DNA of 64,000 bases from Rosenbergiella collisarenosi (GTDB lineage: Bacteria > Pseudomonadota > Gammaproteobacteria > Enterobacterales > Enterobacteriaceae), in contig NZ_JABBFP010000005.1 in NCBI RefSeq assembly GCF_018494085.1, positions 1-64,000 on the forward strand. The letters run 5' to 3'. Under the pieces are notes generated by a model. It did no database searches. It saw nothing but the letters and a program-made list of their open reading frames with translations, and had not been told where the DNA came from. Position numbers and translations under genes: made by a program. This document shows positions 37,908 through 48,510 of the stretch, one piece after another; within the stretch, counting starts at the first letter, position 1; every line of letters starts with the position of its first letter.

Positions 37908-38060
37908 ATGAAAACGTTAATCAAAGTCGTATCGGTGCTTGCACTCACCGCAAGTCTAAGCGGGTGTATTCTTCCTCCATGGGGAGGACCTGGCGGTGGT
38001 GGCGGCGGTGGCGGTGGTGGTCCTGGCGGCCCTCACTATGGGTTCAGCCAAACACGATAA
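37908..38060 (+). CDS. 50-residue glycine-rich lipoprotein
   Basis: ATG 37908 with AGAAGGA upstream opens a signal sequence MKTLIKVVSVLALTASLSGC (lipobox LSGC). After ILPPWGGP comes a run of ten Gly, then PGGPHYGFSQTR and stop. Similar short Gly-rich lipoproteins are common in enterobacteria and have no known function. The GGT/GGC run is a slippage-prone tract. Confidence 0.75.
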   Translation: MKTLIKVVSVLALTASLSGCILPPWGGPGGGGGGGGGGPGGPHYGFSQTR

Positions 38061-38164
38061 TTAACAAATAGTTTCTTCGAACCTTCATAAAATCGAGGTA
38101 TTCTGATAAATAAATTTGTAGGGTTGCCTGCGAATTATATCGTCGACCTATAAGGAGAAGTAGA

Positions 38165-38467
38165 ATGAAACAGATGTTAATGACCCTTGCTCTAGCCACA
38201 ACATTGGTGACTGGTTACGCTTCAGCAGCTGAGAAAACTGCCCAACAGCAGAAGATGACCGTGTGTAACCAGCAGGCAGGCTCACAAAGCCTAAAAGGCG
38301 ATAGCCGCAAAAGCTTCATGAGTAACTGTTTGAAGAAAGATAGCAAAGCCTCTGGCCTAACCGCCCAGCAGCAAAAAATGAAAACGTGTAATGCCACAGC
38401 TAAAGATAAAAAGCTTGCTGGAGCAGAGCGTAAAACGTTTATGAGTAGCTGTTTAAAGAAATCGTAA
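38165..38467 (+). CDS. psiF: phosphate starvation-inducible protein PsiF
   Basis: A 100-residue exported protein with a signal peptide (LALATTLVTGYASAAEK) and two PsiF repeats: TAQQQKMTVCNQQA with SFMSNCLKK, and TAQQQKMKTCNATA with FMSSCLKK. Each repeat has paired Cys. E. coli psiF is phosphate-controlled and lies near proC, as here. I see no convincing Pho box in the 100 bases upstream. Terminator follows. Confidence 0.93.
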   Translation: MKQMLMTLALATTLVTGYASAAEKTAQQQKMTVCNQQAGSQSLKGDSRKSFMSNCLKKDSKASGLTAQQQKMKTCNATAKDKKLAGAERKTFMSSCLKKS

Positions 38468-38473
38468 TACCCG

Positions 38474-38512
38474 TTCACCCAATCGTGTTAAGCACGGTTG
38501 GGTGAATTTTTT
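38474..38512 (+). terminator. terminator of psiF
   Basis: TTCACCC (38474-38480) pairs with GGGTGAA (38500-38506), extended inward by AATCGTG/CACGGTT, followed by six T residues. Confidence 0.9.
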
Positions 38513-38556
38513 ATTTGCGAGGAACGATAAAGGCTAACCCTAAGTTCGACTTGCGC

Positions 38557-39372
38557 CTATGATTGCTTACTTAATGCTGCCGATTTTGCGATACACGCCT
38601 GCATCGCTTGCATAATTGAGGACCGAAACCCCGTCTCCTCTAACATCGCAACCGCCTCAATGGTTGTACCGCCTGGTGAGCAAACATTATCTTTTAACTC
38701 CCCCGGGTGTTTCCCGCTTTCTAAGACCATCTCAGCAGAGCCCTTAACCGCCTGTGCGGCAAACTGATAGGCTTTCGCACGAGGCATCCCTGCTAGGACC
38801 GCCGCATCGGCCATGGCTTCAATTAAGATATAAATATAAGCGGGGGCCGAACCACTAACCCCGACCACCGCATGGATCAGGGATTCGCTAACGACTTCAG
38901 CTTTACCGAACTGGCTAAAGAGCGTCACTACCGTTTCAGTTTCTTGTTCGCTGACTTCGCTATTTGGGGTTATCGAACTCATCCCTTCGCCCACTAAGCA
39001 GGGCGTATTTGGCATCACCCGAATGATTTTTTGTCCGCTCGGTAAGGCTGAGGCTAAAGAGTCTAGCGTAACGCCGGCCGCTACGGAAACAATCACCGTC
39101 TCTTTGCGTAGGTGGCTGGAGAGCTTAGCGAGGGTCTCTAGCAGAGCGTTGGGCTTGACCGCTGCAATCAAATAGTCGGCTTTCTCGGCGAGTTGATTCG
39201 CACTATCCATAGGCGTCACGCCAAATTGGTCATGGAGATCACTATTGGTTTTCGGCTTACGGTCAAAGACCAGAATATTCTCAGCAGGGAGGGCTTTACT
39301 GGTAATCAAGCCATTGATCATTGCGCTCGCCATATTGCCACACCCTAGAAAACCTATCTTTAAATTTTTCAT
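38557..39372 (-). CDS. proC: pyrroline-5-carboxylate reductase
   Basis: Last step of proline synthesis, reducing P5C with NAD(P)H. 271 residues with a Rossmann start (KIGFLGCGNMASAMINGL), VMPNTPCLVGEG and the C-terminal dimer domain motif HPGELKDNVCSPGGTTIEA. Divergent from yaiI, with about 90 bases between. Confidence 0.96.
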   Translation of the reverse strand: MKNLKIGFLGCGNMASAMINGLITSKALPAENILVFDRKPKTNSDLHDQFGVTPMDSANQLAEKADYLIAAVKPNALLETLAKLSSHLRKETVIVSVAAGVTLDSLASALPSGQKIIRVMPNTPCLVGEGMSSITPNSEVSEQETETVVTLFSQFGKAEVVSESLIHAVVGVSGSAPAYIYILIEAMADAAVLAGMPRAKAYQFAAQAVKGSAEMVLESGKHPGELKDNVCSPGGTTIEAVAMLEETGFRSSIMQAMQACIAKSAALSKQS

Positions 39373-39462
39373 GTCGCTGTTAAACCTTATCTATGACAAA
39401 TTCGGTAGAAGTTATTACTATACACAATTATCTTTCACCATAAGTATAGAGGAAGAATAAAC

Positions 39463-39903
39463 ATGATATGGGTCGATGCCGACGCTTGCCCGGTGGTCAT
39501 TAAGGAAGTGCTCTACCGTGCGGCTGAAAGAACCAAAACCGTCGTGACATTTGTTGCTAACCAATCGCTGCGTGTTCCTTCATCAGAATATTTACGTACA
39601 CTACGCGTAGCAGCCGGGTTTGATGTTGCGGATAACGAGATAGTCAAACGCGTGGGTCTTGGGGAGCTGGTGATTACTAGCGATATCCCTTTAGCCGCTG
39701 AGGTACTGGAGAAGGGGGGGGAAGCGCTAAACCCGCGAGGAGAGCGTTATTCGCGTGAAACGATCAAACAACGCTTAGTAATGCGTGATTTTATGGAGAC
39801 GCTGCGCTCCAGTGGAATACCGTCCGGAGGTCCCGCAGCGTTGAGCCAAAAAGATCGTCAGCTATTTGCTAACGAACTCGATAAGTGGTTCCAAGCTCGG
39901 TAA
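39463..39903 (+). CDS. yaiI: UPF0178 family protein YaiI
   Basis: 146 residues matching the UPF0178/YaiI family, a PIN-like nuclease-type fold of unproven activity: [20 protein letters not shown] at the start, [17 protein letters not shown] and a late [17 protein letters not shown]. coli yaiI also lies between proC and aroL. Confidence 0.93.
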   Translation: MIWVDADACPVVIKEVLYRAAERTKTVVTFVANQSLRVPSSEYLRTLRVAAGFDVADNEIVKRVGLGELVITSDIPLAAEVLEKGGEALNPRGERYSRETIKQRLVMRDFMETLRSSGIPSGGPAALSQKDRQLFANELDKWFQAR

Positions 39904-39911
39904 CTTATCGC

Positions 39912-40592
39912 TTAAAGGAAGCTATCGTCATCGTCGCCGAAGCTACTATCACCGCCAAAGAAGCTACCATTATCTTCGCTAGGCTGTGAGCCCCAGTCGT
40001 TACTGAAATCACCGGCATCTGCTGGCTGGTTAAGCGTATCTAAGTTCTCATCGTAGTTTGGCTGCTCAAGAGGAGGCTCGTTAATAATATTGACGATCTC
40101 CTCGGGTTGCGAATGGCGGAACATACTGGTCAACATATCTGCCATGACCACCCCTCCCGCAACACCCACGGCAGTTTGTAGTGCACCCCCTAAAAATCCG
40201 GTGCCTCGCGCAGCCGGCTGTTGCGGCGCACTGTTATAGCCTTGCTGTGGTGCAGCGTTTTGTGGATTACCGCCCCAACCACTATTTTGCTGCGGTGCGC
40301 TTTGTGGACGACTATTGCCCCCGCCGAATAGACCGGAAAGGAAGCCACCACTGCTCTGTTTCGGCTGCTCAGCGGCCTGACGTTCGAGTTGTGTAACGCG
40401 ATCGTTCAGTTTCTTTAACGCAGCTTCTTGAATGATAATGGCCTGAGCCATGTAATAAGGGGCATCGGGTTGCGACTGCAGATGCTGTTTAATACGCTGC
40501 TCAGCGCCGCTATCACGTGCGGTAGATTGCGCTTGTGCCTGCTGCAGGCGGCCAAACAGGTCATCAATGAGTTTTTGTTCTTCAGTTTGCAT
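39912..40592 (-). CDS. DUF2076 domain protein
   Basis: A 226-residue protein with a helical N terminus (EEQKLIDDLFGRLQQAQAQS, DAPYYMAQAIIIQEAALKKL), a Gly/Gln/Asn/Pro-rich low-complexity linker, a short hydrophobic stretch (AVGVAGGVVMADMLTSMF) and an acidic C terminus (SFGDDDDSFL). This is the DUF2076 layout. Function unknown. It is convergent with yaiI, only 8 nt apart, with no clear terminator between. Confidence 0.88.
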   Translation of the reverse strand: MQTEEQKLIDDLFGRLQQAQAQSTARDSGAEQRIKQHLQSQPDAPYYMAQAIIIQEAALKKLNDRVTQLERQAAEQPKQSSGGFLSGLFGGGNSRPQSAPQQNSGWGGNPQNAAPQQGYNSAPQQPAARGTGFLGGALQTAVGVAGGVVMADMLTSMFRHSQPEEIVNIINEPPLEQPNYDENLDTLNQPADAGDFSNDWGSQPSEDNGSFFGGDSSFGDDDDSFL

Positions 40593-40829
40593 CAGAAACC
40601 TCTCTTTTTATAAACGCAACAAGGTGCATGAGCGCTCCTGCACAAGGCTGGAACGCTTCGCTTAGCTGATGATATGGGGATAATCAGCCTAAAGGGAAGG
40701 GGATAGCCGTAAATAAATGTGTTTTCAACCTTTCAGCGGGATAGCCGTTGACCGGTAATCCAGTTATGATGCCTGTAGATCACTTACTATGGAGACGTCC
40801 GCCAAGCGGCGGTAGAGGATGTTCTGCTT

Positions 40830-41357
40830 ATGTCATTTCCGGTATACCTCATCGGTGCCAGAGGCTGTGGTAAAACGACGGTGGGGAAGCTCCTCGCTCG
40901 ACAGCTCAGCTATCAATTTTGCGACACAGATCAGCAACTACAGCAGCATTTAGACCAAAGTATCGCAGAGTTCGTCGCACAGCATGGTTGGGAGACCTTT
41001 CGTCAGCAAGAGCATCAAGCACTGCTTACTGTGACCTCTGATAATACGGTAGTGGCGACGGGCGGCGGAATCGTCCTGCGCGACGATAATCGCCAGCATA
41101 TGCGCCAGTCTGGTGCGGTGATCTGGCTAAGTGTCGACCACCAAGTATTGGCTAGCCGCCTTACCGCCGATCCTGAGATGGAACAGCGTCCGACGCTAAC
41201 GGGCAGACCGATTACCGAAGAGATCTACGAGGTGCTTCAGCAGCGCCTCCCGCTTTATCAGCAGGCCGCGCATCATTGTATCGATGCCAATCAGCCCCCG
41301 GAAAAAGTCGTTATCGATATTCTAACGGCATTGAGTCGTGACTCATTGACGGCTTGA
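40830..41357 (+). CDS. aroL: shikimate kinase II
   Basis: Phosphorylates shikimate in the chorismate pathway. 175 residues; P-loop GARGCGKTTVGK, shikimate-site Asp in CDTDQQLQ, GGGIVLRDDNR and LID-region PTLTGRPITEE. Order yaiI-aroL-ppnP-rdgC follows E. coli with yaiA and aroM missing. I find no convincing TyrR box upstream. Confidence 0.95.
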   Translation: MSFPVYLIGARGCGKTTVGKLLARQLSYQFCDTDQQLQQHLDQSIAEFVAQHGWETFRQQEHQALLTVTSDNTVVATGGGIVLRDDNRQHMRQSGAVIWLSVDHQVLASRLTADPEMEQRPTLTGRPITEEIYEVLQQRLPLYQQAAHHCIDANQPPEKVVIDILTALSRDSLTA

Positions 41358-41406
41358 TTCCCTTACCCCCTAACCACTGACTCTTATTTCTAACGAAGGA
41401 ACTAGT

Positions 41407-41691
41407 ATGCTTAAAGCGAACGAGTATTTTGAAGGTAAAGTTAGATCGATTGGTTTTGAAAATAGCCTAGCCGGTGAAGCCAGTGTTGGCGTGATGGAGA
41501 GCGGTGAGTATACCTTCAGTACCGCAAAGGCTGAAGAGATGACCGTCATCAGCGGCGCGTTAAAAGTGTTACTACCGGGTGAAACGGAATGGCGGTGGTT
41601 TGAGGCGGGTAGTGCGTTTAATGTCCCTGAGCATAGCGAATTCCACCTACAAGTTGCAGAGCCTGCGGCCTATCTTTGCCGTTACCTGTAA
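41407..41691 (+). CDS. ppnP: pyrimidine/purine nucleoside phosphorylase PpnP (YaiE)
   Basis: A 94-residue cupin-type protein ([51 protein letters not shown]) matching PpnP, which phosphorolyses various nucleosides. Terminator follows. Confidence 0.95.
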   Translation: MLKANEYFEGKVRSIGFENSLAGEASVGVMESGEYTFSTAKAEEMTVISGALKVLLPGETEWRWFEAGSAFNVPEHSEFHLQVAEPAAYLCRYL

Positions 41692-41696
41692 GAAAA

Positions 41697-41724
41697 TAGG
41701 CTGCCGGGTGTCGGCAGCCTTATT
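41697..41724. terminator. terminator between ppnP and rdgC
   Basis: GGCTGCC (41699-41705) pairs with GGCAGCC (41713-41719), flanked by an A-rich left side and TTATT on the right; it serves convergent genes. Confidence 0.85.
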
Positions 41725-41726
41725 GA

Positions 41727-42638
41727 CTACTGTGCGGTTTCACCGCCGAGACTTTCGATGAGTGAATCGATAAACATCTCTAACTCACCGGTCATCAGGA
41801 CGAAGTCTGCATCGAAACGTAGGTCGGCCTCTTCACGACTAATATCATCATTCTGTTCACGCAACGTATCGCTAAACTTGATGCGTTTGATGGAGGCATC
41901 ATCGTTCAGCAAGCATTGCACACGCTCTTGCCAATCGACCCCAAGTTTTGTGACGCGTTTACCCGACTCAATATGATGGGCGATTTCATCGCAGACCAAC
42001 TCTTGTTTTTTACAGCGGATCACGCCGCCTTCTTCCAGCGTCGCCTTTAGCTCAGCCTCGTCGAGCAGCGTGTACCCTGTGCTAGGCGTCCCCGAACGCA
42101 CCCATTCTGTCAGCGTAATCTCTACAGGGGTTTGCAAGTTAAGCGGAACGACAGGGAGTGACCCCAAGCTTTTACGTAATAGAGCTAAGACGTCTTCGGC
42201 TTTTTTAGCACTGCCGCTATCGACGATCACGCGTTGACGTTCGACATCGATCCATATCCAAGTTTGACTATAACGGCTAAAGGCACGCGGCAGTAGGCTG
42301 TGTATAACTTCGTCTTTTAACGACTCTTTTTCCGTTTTCTTTAGACGGCGTTGCTGTTCGGTTTCCAGCTTATGGACTTTTGCTTCCAGCGCTTGCTTGA
42401 TCACTGTCGCAGGCAGCATTTTCTCTTCTTTGCGAGCACAGAGTAACAGCTGACCTTGGCTGGCATGAACGAGGGCGCTCGCTTGCGGGCCCAACGGTGG
42501 TACCCAGCCCATGGCGAGTTTATCCTGGCTCCCGCAAGGGGTAAATTGGCAGGACGCCAATTGCGTCTCCATCTCTTCAGCAACTAGAGGGATCTCTCGG
42601 GTTAAACGGTAGACCATCATATTTTTAAACCACAACAT
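41727..42638 (-). CDS. rdgC: recombination-associated protein RdgC
   Basis: 303-residue ring-shaped DNA-binding protein that limits RecA activity. Start [18 protein letters not shown]; collinear with E. coli RdgC ([18 protein letters not shown] region, [17 protein letters not shown]). Lies downstream of sbcC on the same strand without mak and araJ between. Confidence 0.95.
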   Translation of the reverse strand: MLWFKNMMVYRLTREIPLVAEEMETQLASCQFTPCGSQDKLAMGWVPPLGPQASALVHASQGQLLLCARKEEKMLPATVIKQALEAKVHKLETEQQRRLKKTEKESLKDEVIHSLLPRAFSRYSQTWIWIDVERQRVIVDSGSAKKAEDVLALLRKSLGSLPVVPLNLQTPVEITLTEWVRSGTPSTGYTLLDEAELKATLEEGGVIRCKKQELVCDEIAHHIESGKRVTKLGVDWQERVQCLLNDDASIKRIKFSDTLREQNDDISREEADLRFDADFVLMTGELEMFIDSLIESLGGETAQ

Positions 42639-42715
42639 TTACTTTCCTCTGTTTGCTTTGCGCTGCGCGTATCATACTGAATTTGGTGCTAGGTTTCAGC
42701 CTCTATAGCATTCTA

Positions 42716-45700
42716 TTAATGGCTTATCGCTAAGGAAGAGAAGCCTAATCCATTCACTTTCTTTACTTTAATTTGTACGGGAATCCGCTCTTTCATCGCC
42801 TCGACATGGCTGATAACCCCAATCATCTTACCCGAGGCATTCAGGCTATCCAGTGCATCGAGTGCAGCATCCAAGGTGGCGGAATCGAGCGTACCGAATC
42901 CCTCATCTAAAAAGAGTGAGTCGATATGGTTCCTATCGCTCATCAGATCCGATAACGCGAGGGCTAAGGCAAGGCTGACTAAGAAGCTTTCTCCCCCCGA
43001 GAGGGTTTTCGTGTCGCGACATTCATCGGCCTGCCACTGGTCGACCACTTGTAATTCAAGGAGATCGCGTTCCGTGCGCTGCAAACGATAGCGGCCATGT
43101 AACCGTTCGAGTTGTTGGTTAGCTAACCAAACTAAATGCTCTAAGGTTAATCCTTGAGCAAAACGCCGGAACTTATCGCCGCTGGCAGAGCCGATTAATT
43201 CATTGAGCTGATCCCACGTTGCAAGGTGGTCTTGACGTTCGGCGATCGTCGCGACAAGCGTCGACTGCTGCTGTTTGAGCGTATCGTCTGCAAGTAATTG
43301 TTGGGTAACTTCTCCTTGTTGAACGAGTACCGCTTGATAGCGTTGCTGCTGCTGGTCGCGCTGGGGCACGAGATGCTGCGCGGTCTCACTTGCCAGCGCA
43401 GGCTGAGCCTGCTGATGTTGTTGAAGCGACCGTTCGGCCTGAGTGAGTCGTGTTTTAGCGCGATCGATCTGCTGTGCAGCCTGATCGAGTTTCTGACGAT
43501 AGTCGGTAATCACCGACTCGGGTAACAATGCGTCTAAGAAATGCGCCTGATCAGTAAAGACGGAGGCGTGCAGTGCATCGTTAAATAGCGCCTCGGCCTC
43601 CTGTAACTGCAATATTAGAGCGGCAAGCTGCGTAGCGACTTGGCGTTCCTCACCACTGATCTGTTGGTGGCGGTCCTGCTTCTGCTGCCAGAGTTGACGC
43701 TGCTGCTGCTCGTCGTCTCTGAGGCGTTGCGCTTGTTCGTTAAGTGACTGACGTAACTGATGAACGGATTGATCACCCACCAGCGTGTGACGCTCATTGA
43801 CACAGTCAGCGGTAGTCGCTTTATGTGCCGATAACTGCTGCTGTTGGTGCTGTATCTCGGCAGAGCGCTGCGTCTGTTCACGCTGTAAGGCGGCGAGGCG
43901 CTCGCTTAGGGTGCTACGTGTCGCCTCAAGCTCGAGGCGCTCTTGTTGATAGCCCTGATAAGTCGTCCAGATCTTCTGATAATCGTCTAATGTGGTGACC
44001 AGCTCGCTGAGCGGTAACGGTGCTAACTGATACTGAGCCAGTTGCTGCAGGAGATCGTCATAATCCTGTTGTAACGTCTGTTGGGCGGCGGCGGCCTGCT
44101 GAGTGGCTTCTTTGAGCTGTTGTTGTTCTAGCTGATACTGCTGGTCAAGAAGCGCCAATGCTTGCTGTTGCTGCTGAAGGTGGTGTTGCTGCTGAGATAA
44201 TGCCTTCTCGGTACGATAGCGCTCTTCTTGGCGACGCTGCTGTGCCTGTAGGGCGTCTTGATAGTGTTGCTGGCGCTCGAGTTGCAGGGCGAGAGCCTGT
44301 TCAAGCCCCTGTCTATCGTCCAGTGCCAGATCTATCCCTTGCGCTAACGTTAGGGTTTGCCACGTCATTTGGAGTGTGGCAAGAGCGTCGTCTGATTGCG
44401 CCAGTGTCTCGCGATGGTGTTGGGCTTCTCGTTGGCTGTTTTCGCAGTCTGCCTCAAGACGAGCCACCGCTTGCGAGCCCTGTTCAATGCAGGCGCGTTG
44501 CGCATCACGCGCTGCCAGGTGCGACGGGTGAGTCGCAAGACCATCGGCTATTGAGTGGCCGGGGTGATCCGTCGATCCGCATACGACACAGGGGTCGCCA
44601 TCCTGTAGGCTGTCGCGTAGCCGCTGTAAATCTGCCACCTGTTGCTCTAAAACACAGAGTTTTTCTAAGGCAACAAGCTGAGCTTTGTCGCTGGCGAGTT
44701 GCTGGGACTGGGCATGATGTTGCTGACGCAGCGTGGCTAATTGTTGTTCGCTACGTTGAAGCGCGCGTTGCGTCTGTTCGCGGGTTGTCACCCCCGCCTG
44801 CCACTGGTCCGACCAACGCGACAGTTGTTGCAAGTGGGGCGTTAGGTGCCCTTGCTCGCGCTGCCAAGTGGCCAAAGCCTGAAACGTATTGTCTGCGTCT
44901 TGCGTGGCGTTATCTTGGTGTAATGCTAAAAGCGCCGCTGACTGCTGGTCAACGCCTCGTTGCGAGGCTTCGGTCAGTGTACGTTGCTGGTCGCGTTCCT
45001 CACCTAAACGTACGTGTCGCTGTTTTCGTTGTGCGAGCTGATCGGCGACCGTCTGACCCGCGCGCTGCTCCCGTAACAGCTGTTCAGCGTGATGTCGCCA
45101 GCCGACCAAATGAGCACCCCAAGCGCTAAGCGTCGGATAACCTTGTTGCCAGTGGTCGATCACTTCAATCCGCTGCTGGTGGCTTTGCGATTGCTGCGTG
45201 AGCAGGGTGAGCTGTTCTGCACACTCGCGATAAGCCGACTGTAGCGGCTGTAGCTGTTGCTCGGTCTGCTGCTGTAACTGCGTGAGATGCTTGATCCGCT
45301 CATCGAGGGGGATCACTTTATCGACCAAGAGCTGTTGCTGCTCGTGCTGCTGGCGCTGAAACTGCTGTTCGGCCTGCACTTTGTTCTGCCAGTTATCGTA
45401 ACTGGCCAGTCGCTGCTGCTCCGCCTGCTGAACCAGTTGTTGCAGGCTATGCTGCTGAGCGCGTGCCTGCTCAACGGCGTGGGTCGACTGTTGTAACCTT
45501 TGCCACGTAGGAAGTAATTGCGCAGCGGGTTGGTAGGCAGTCAGTTTTTCCTGAAGTGGGGCTAAGGCCAGAGCCTGCTGCTCAGTGGCGGTAAGCGCCT
45601 CACGGCCCTGCATAAGGTGTTCGTGGAGCTGTTGCTGATAATGCTGCCAATTCAATGCTGCCGTTAACTGTTCGAGCTGCTGCTGAAGGGTATCGCGCTC

Positions 45701-46390
45701 ACTGGCCAGCGTATGTTGCTGATGTTGCAGGGCCTCACGCTGTGGCTCGCTGAGTAGCGTAACCCCTGACAACTTAGCCTGTAGCTGGTCGAGTTCGATC
45801 TTATAGAGTTTGTGCTGTTCGAAGACCTGCTGCGAAATCCTGCCATAGATAGCGGTACCGGTTAACTCTTCCAGCAACTCTGCGCGTTCCGCGACCGGGG
45901 CGTTAAGAAAGGCGGCGAATTGCCCTTGGGATAGCATCATTGAGCGCGTAAAACGTTGGAAGTTAAGGCCCGACAGCGTTTCGATTAATTTCAGTTTATC
46001 TGAGACTTTATCCGCGAAAATCTTATTATCGCGACACCGTGCGAGTTCCACTTTCGGCGGCTGTAGCTTGCCGCGATGGTCATTGCGAGCACGATTTTGG
46101 CTCCAGAAAGCGCGCCAAGCTTCTCCTTTGATTTCAAACTCCACCTCGGCGAGGCAGTCGCTGGTACCGCGTGTCATTAGCTGGTTCTGGGTCGGTGAGA
46201 TGCCCCCTAAGCGTGGCGTCTGATGATAGAGCGCCAAGCATATCGCATCCAATAGTGTTGTCTTGCCCGCTCCCGTTTCACCGGTGATCGCAAATAATCC
46301 ATTGTCGCGAAAAGGCGGTTGGGTAAAGTCGATATGCCATTCACCGCGCAGTGAGTTTAAATTCTTAAGACGTAACGTTAATATTTTCAT
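42716..46390 (-). CDS. sbcC: exonuclease subunit SbcC, extended Gln-rich coiled coil
   Basis: ATPase subunit of the SbcCD nuclease that cuts DNA hairpins. Walker [15 protein letters not shown] (about residue 37) and a long coiled coil with a zinc hook [13 protein letters not shown] near the middle; then signature [14 protein letters not shown] and Walker [13 protein letters not shown] at the C end. At 1224 residues it is about 175 longer than E. coli SbcC (1048), and the coiled-coil arms are unusually rich in Gln (runs such as QQQQ). It starts 3 nt after the sbcD stop. Confidence 0.96.
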   Translation of the reverse strand: MKILTLRLKNLNSLRGEWHIDFTQPPFRDNGLFAITGETGAGKTTLLDAICLALYHQTPRLGGISPTQNQLMTRGTSDCLAEVEFEIKGEAWRAFWSQNRARNDHRGKLQPPKVELARCRDNKIFADKVSDKLKLIETLSGLNFQRFTRSMMLSQGQFAAFLNAPVAERAELLEELTGTAIYGRISQQVFEQHKLYKIELDQLQAKLSGVTLLSEPQREALQHQQHTLASERDTLQQQLEQLTAALNWQHYQQQLHEHLMQGREALTATEQQALALAPLQEKLTAYQPAAQLLPTWQRLQQSTHAVEQARAQQHSLQQLVQQAEQQRLASYDNWQNKVQAEQQFQRQQHEQQQLLVDKVIPLDERIKHLTQLQQQTEQQLQPLQSAYRECAEQLTLLTQQSQSHQQRIEVIDHWQQGYPTLSAWGAHLVGWRHHAEQLLREQRAGQTVADQLAQRKQRHVRLGEERDQQRTLTEASQRGVDQQSAALLALHQDNATQDADNTFQALATWQREQGHLTPHLQQLSRWSDQWQAGVTTREQTQRALQRSEQQLATLRQQHHAQSQQLASDKAQLVALEKLCVLEQQVADLQRLRDSLQDGDPCVVCGSTDHPGHSIADGLATHPSHLAARDAQRACIEQGSQAVARLEADCENSQREAQHHRETLAQSDDALATLQMTWQTLTLAQGIDLALDDRQGLEQALALQLERQQHYQDALQAQQRRQEERYRTEKALSQQQHHLQQQQQALALLDQQYQLEQQQLKEATQQAAAAQQTLQQDYDDLLQQLAQYQLAPLPLSELVTTLDDYQKIWTTYQGYQQERLELEATRSTLSERLAALQREQTQRSAEIQHQQQQLSAHKATTADCVNERHTLVGDQSVHQLRQSLNEQAQRLRDDEQQQRQLWQQKQDRHQQISGEERQVATQLAALILQLQEAEALFNDALHASVFTDQAHFLDALLPESVITDYRQKLDQAAQQIDRAKTRLTQAERSLQQHQQAQPALASETAQHLVPQRDQQQQRYQAVLVQQGEVTQQLLADDTLKQQQSTLVATIAERQDHLATWDQLNELIGSASGDKFRRFAQGLTLEHLVWLANQQLERLHGRYRLQRTERDLLELQVVDQWQADECRDTKTLSGGESFLVSLALALALSDLMSDRNHIDSLFLDEGFGTLDSATLDAALDALDSLNASGKMIGVISHVEAMKERIPVQIKVKKVNGLGFSSLAISH

Positions 46391-46393
46391 CGA

Positions 46394-47623
46394 TTATTCC
46401 TGCTCGTCATCGATCTGCGCAGTAACTTGTCGGAATCGCTGCAGCATCAGGTGGTGTTGGTCATCATCCAGCGTTTCTTGCGCTAAGCGCCGCCGAAAAA
46501 CTTCCTCGGGCGTAAGCTCGCCTAACGTCTCTTTCTGCAGAGAAGTGAGCGTAGAGGAGGTCGCGATACGCTTACGGCGCAGCAGTAAAATTTCCACGGC
46601 AAGATCTTCTGTGAGTTTTTCTACCCGCTGCTGCAGATCGCTGAGGTAATCCTCGTGATGGATTTCGATATCGAGCCATATTCTTTGACCATTGCTCGGA
46701 CGCTCTAAGGCCGACAGCTGCTCGGCCAGCTCCTTTAAGGATCCCTTTATTACGCGCATCGGTTGAAAACAAGGAATTTCATAGGTCTCCCACATTAAAG
46801 GTGCCCCCTCGGTGAGGGAGAGCATGGTAATACTCTTGGGCGAGCCTAGCTCATCGAAGCTTAACGGAATCGGGGAGCCACTATAGCGGATCGGCGTAGC
46901 GCCGCTGACGTTTTGGGCGCGATGAATATGACCCAGCGCGATGTAGTCGGCGGGAGGAAAGGCGCTCGCTGGGAAGGCTTCTAGCGTACCGATATAAATA
47001 TCGCGGACAGAGTCGCTCTTCGTGACCCCAAGTGCGGTAAGGTGCCCTGTCGCAATGATCGGTAGATGTCCGCACTGGTGAAGCTGTTGATACTCGCGCG
47101 CCGCGAGGAAATTCTCATGGTAGTAGCGGGTGATGGCCTGTAACAGGTCTTGCTGTTTCTCACGCCCCGATAGCCCGGCCTGGCTGAGTTGGATATCTCG
47201 TGGGCGCAGATAAGGGATAGCACAGAGCAATGCGCCAATTTTTCCCTCTGCGTCTTTAATTGGGAAGAGCGACGACGCATGCGGCTCATCGTCCGACCGA
47301 GGACCGGTGATAATATGTGTATTTAAGCAGGCGACTAATGCTCTCGATTCGTTTAGCGTAGCCACCGAGTCGTGATTACCCGCCAATAGGTAGAGTTGGC
47401 AGCCGGTCTCTTGTAACGAAACAATAAACTGATTGAGGAGTTCCCGAGCATAACTCGCGGGGGTGGCGGTATCGAAAATATCGCCAGCCACAATGATGGC
47501 GTCGACGCTCTGTTCGATAACCAATGCCTTTAACCATTGAAAAAAAGCCTGATGCTCTGCCGCTCGACTCCGTGCATAGAAAAATTGGCCTAAATGCCAA
47601 TCAGAGGTATGGATTATTTTCAT
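46394..47623 (-). CDS. sbcD: exonuclease subunit SbcD
   Basis: 409-residue Mre11-type nuclease subunit of SbcCD. Metal-binding motifs: HTSDWHLGQ, GDIFD, LLAGNHDS, TGHLTALG and LGHIHRAQ. Operon sbcD-sbcC, divergent from phoB as in E. coli. Confidence 0.96.
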   Translation of the reverse strand: MKIIHTSDWHLGQFFYARSRAAEHQAFFQWLKALVIEQSVDAIIVAGDIFDTATPASYARELLNQFIVSLQETGCQLYLLAGNHDSVATLNESRALVACLNTHIITGPRSDDEPHASSLFPIKDAEGKIGALLCAIPYLRPRDIQLSQAGLSGREKQQDLLQAITRYYHENFLAAREYQQLHQCGHLPIIATGHLTALGVTKSDSVRDIYIGTLEAFPASAFPPADYIALGHIHRAQNVSGATPIRYSGSPIPLSFDELGSPKSITMLSLTEGAPLMWETYEIPCFQPMRVIKGSLKELAEQLSALERPSNGQRIWLDIEIHHEDYLSDLQQRVEKLTEDLAVEILLLRRKRIATSSTLTSLQKETLGELTPEEVFRRRLAQETLDDDQHHLMLQRFRQVTAQIDDEQE

Positions 47624-47737
47624 CAGGCTTCACTTCTACGATTATCAAAGCCTGAGTATAGCGGCAACTGATCCTGCGAAAAACACTTGGGCGCAAACTT
47701 GCATTAGCCGCCGGAAGATGATTAGTTACTTACGCGA

Positions 47738-47764
47738 TTCATAAAACTGTCATAAAAGTGACAG
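47738..47764 (+). promoter_or_regulatory. Pho box upstream of phoB
   Basis: Two 11-bp direct repeats, TTCATAAAACT (47738-47748) and GTCATAAAAGT (47749-47759), followed by GACAG, fit the PhoB box and the place of the E. coli phoB box. AGATAAT (47763-47769) could be the -10. This implies autoregulation of phoBR under phosphate limitation. Confidence 0.88.
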
Positions 47765-47809
47765 ATAATAGCGGTCATGCCTAAGTAAGTGGTTAATTTT
47801 GGAGAAAAA

Positions 47810-48499
47810 ATGGCCAAGCGGATCTTAGTAGTAGAGGATGAAGCACCCATTCGCGAAATGATTTGTTTCGTATTAGAACAGAATGGTTATGACGTAATCG
47901 AAGCGGAAGACTATGACCGCGCTCTACGGCAGTTGATAGAGCCTTGGCCAGACTTAATCCTACTCGACTGGATGCTACCCGGTGGCAGCGGTATCCAGTA
48001 TATCCGGCATCTAAAGAAAGAGGCGTTTACCCGCGATATCCCGGTCTTGATGTTAACGGCGAAAGGGGAAGAAGAGGATCGCGTAAGAGGGCTTGATGCG
48101 GGAGCCGACGATTACATGCTCAAGCCTTTCTCCCCGAAAGAGCTTATCGCGCGCATTAAAGCGATTATTCGCCGTATCTCCCCCATGCCGGAAGATGAGG
48201 TCATCGATATCCAAGGACTTATTCTCGATCCGCGTTCTCACCGCGTAATGGCTGGTGAAACGCCGATTGATATGGGGCCGACGGAGTATCGGCTGTTACA
48301 CTTTTTTATGTCCCACCCAGAGAAAGTCTATACCCGAGAACATTTACTGAATCAGGTGTGGGGCACTAATGTGTATGTCGAAGACCGTACTGTCGATGTC
48401 CATATCCGTCGGTTACGTAAGGCGCTTGAAAGCTCAGGGTATGAAAAAATGGTACAAACAGTACGTGGCGCGGGTTACCGATTCTCAGTACGGTACTAG
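47810..48499 (+). CDS. phoB: phosphate response regulator PhoB
   Basis: OmpR-family regulator, 229 residues from ATG 47810 as in E. coli; an in-frame start 7 codons earlier is not conserved. The receiver domain has acidic pocket E9/D10 and phosphorylated D53 ([13 protein letters not shown]), then Lys in MLTAKGEE. The winged-helix domain covers about 130-229 ([25 protein letters not shown]). Pho box upstream; phoR 11 nt downstream. Confidence 0.97.
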   Translation: MAKRILVVEDEAPIREMICFVLEQNGYDVIEAEDYDRALRQLIEPWPDLILLDWMLPGGSGIQYIRHLKKEAFTRDIPVLMLTAKGEEEDRVRGLDAGADDYMLKPFSPKELIARIKAIIRRISPMPEDEVIDIQGLILDPRSHRVMAGETPIDMGPTEYRLLHFFMSHPEKVYTREHLLNQVWGTNVYVEDRTVDVHIRRLRKALESSGYEKMVQTVRGAGYRFSVRY

Positions 48500-48510
48500 G
48501 GGAGTGAAAG

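Noticed and set aside
38061-38164. A Pho box in front of psiF
   Set aside because: CTTCATAAAATCG resembles half a box, but the second 11-bp repeat does not match; too weak to call.
40700-40829. A TyrR box upstream of aroL
   Set aside because: CGTAAATAAATGTGTTTTCA is not a TGTAAA-N6-TTTACA match within reasonable mismatches.
44158-45129. A 323-codon open frame on the plus strand
   Set aside because: It lies entirely antisense to sbcC. Its Ala/Val/Arg/Pro-rich composition is the mirror of Gln/Leu-rich CAG/CTG codons, and it has no recognisable domain or ribosome site.
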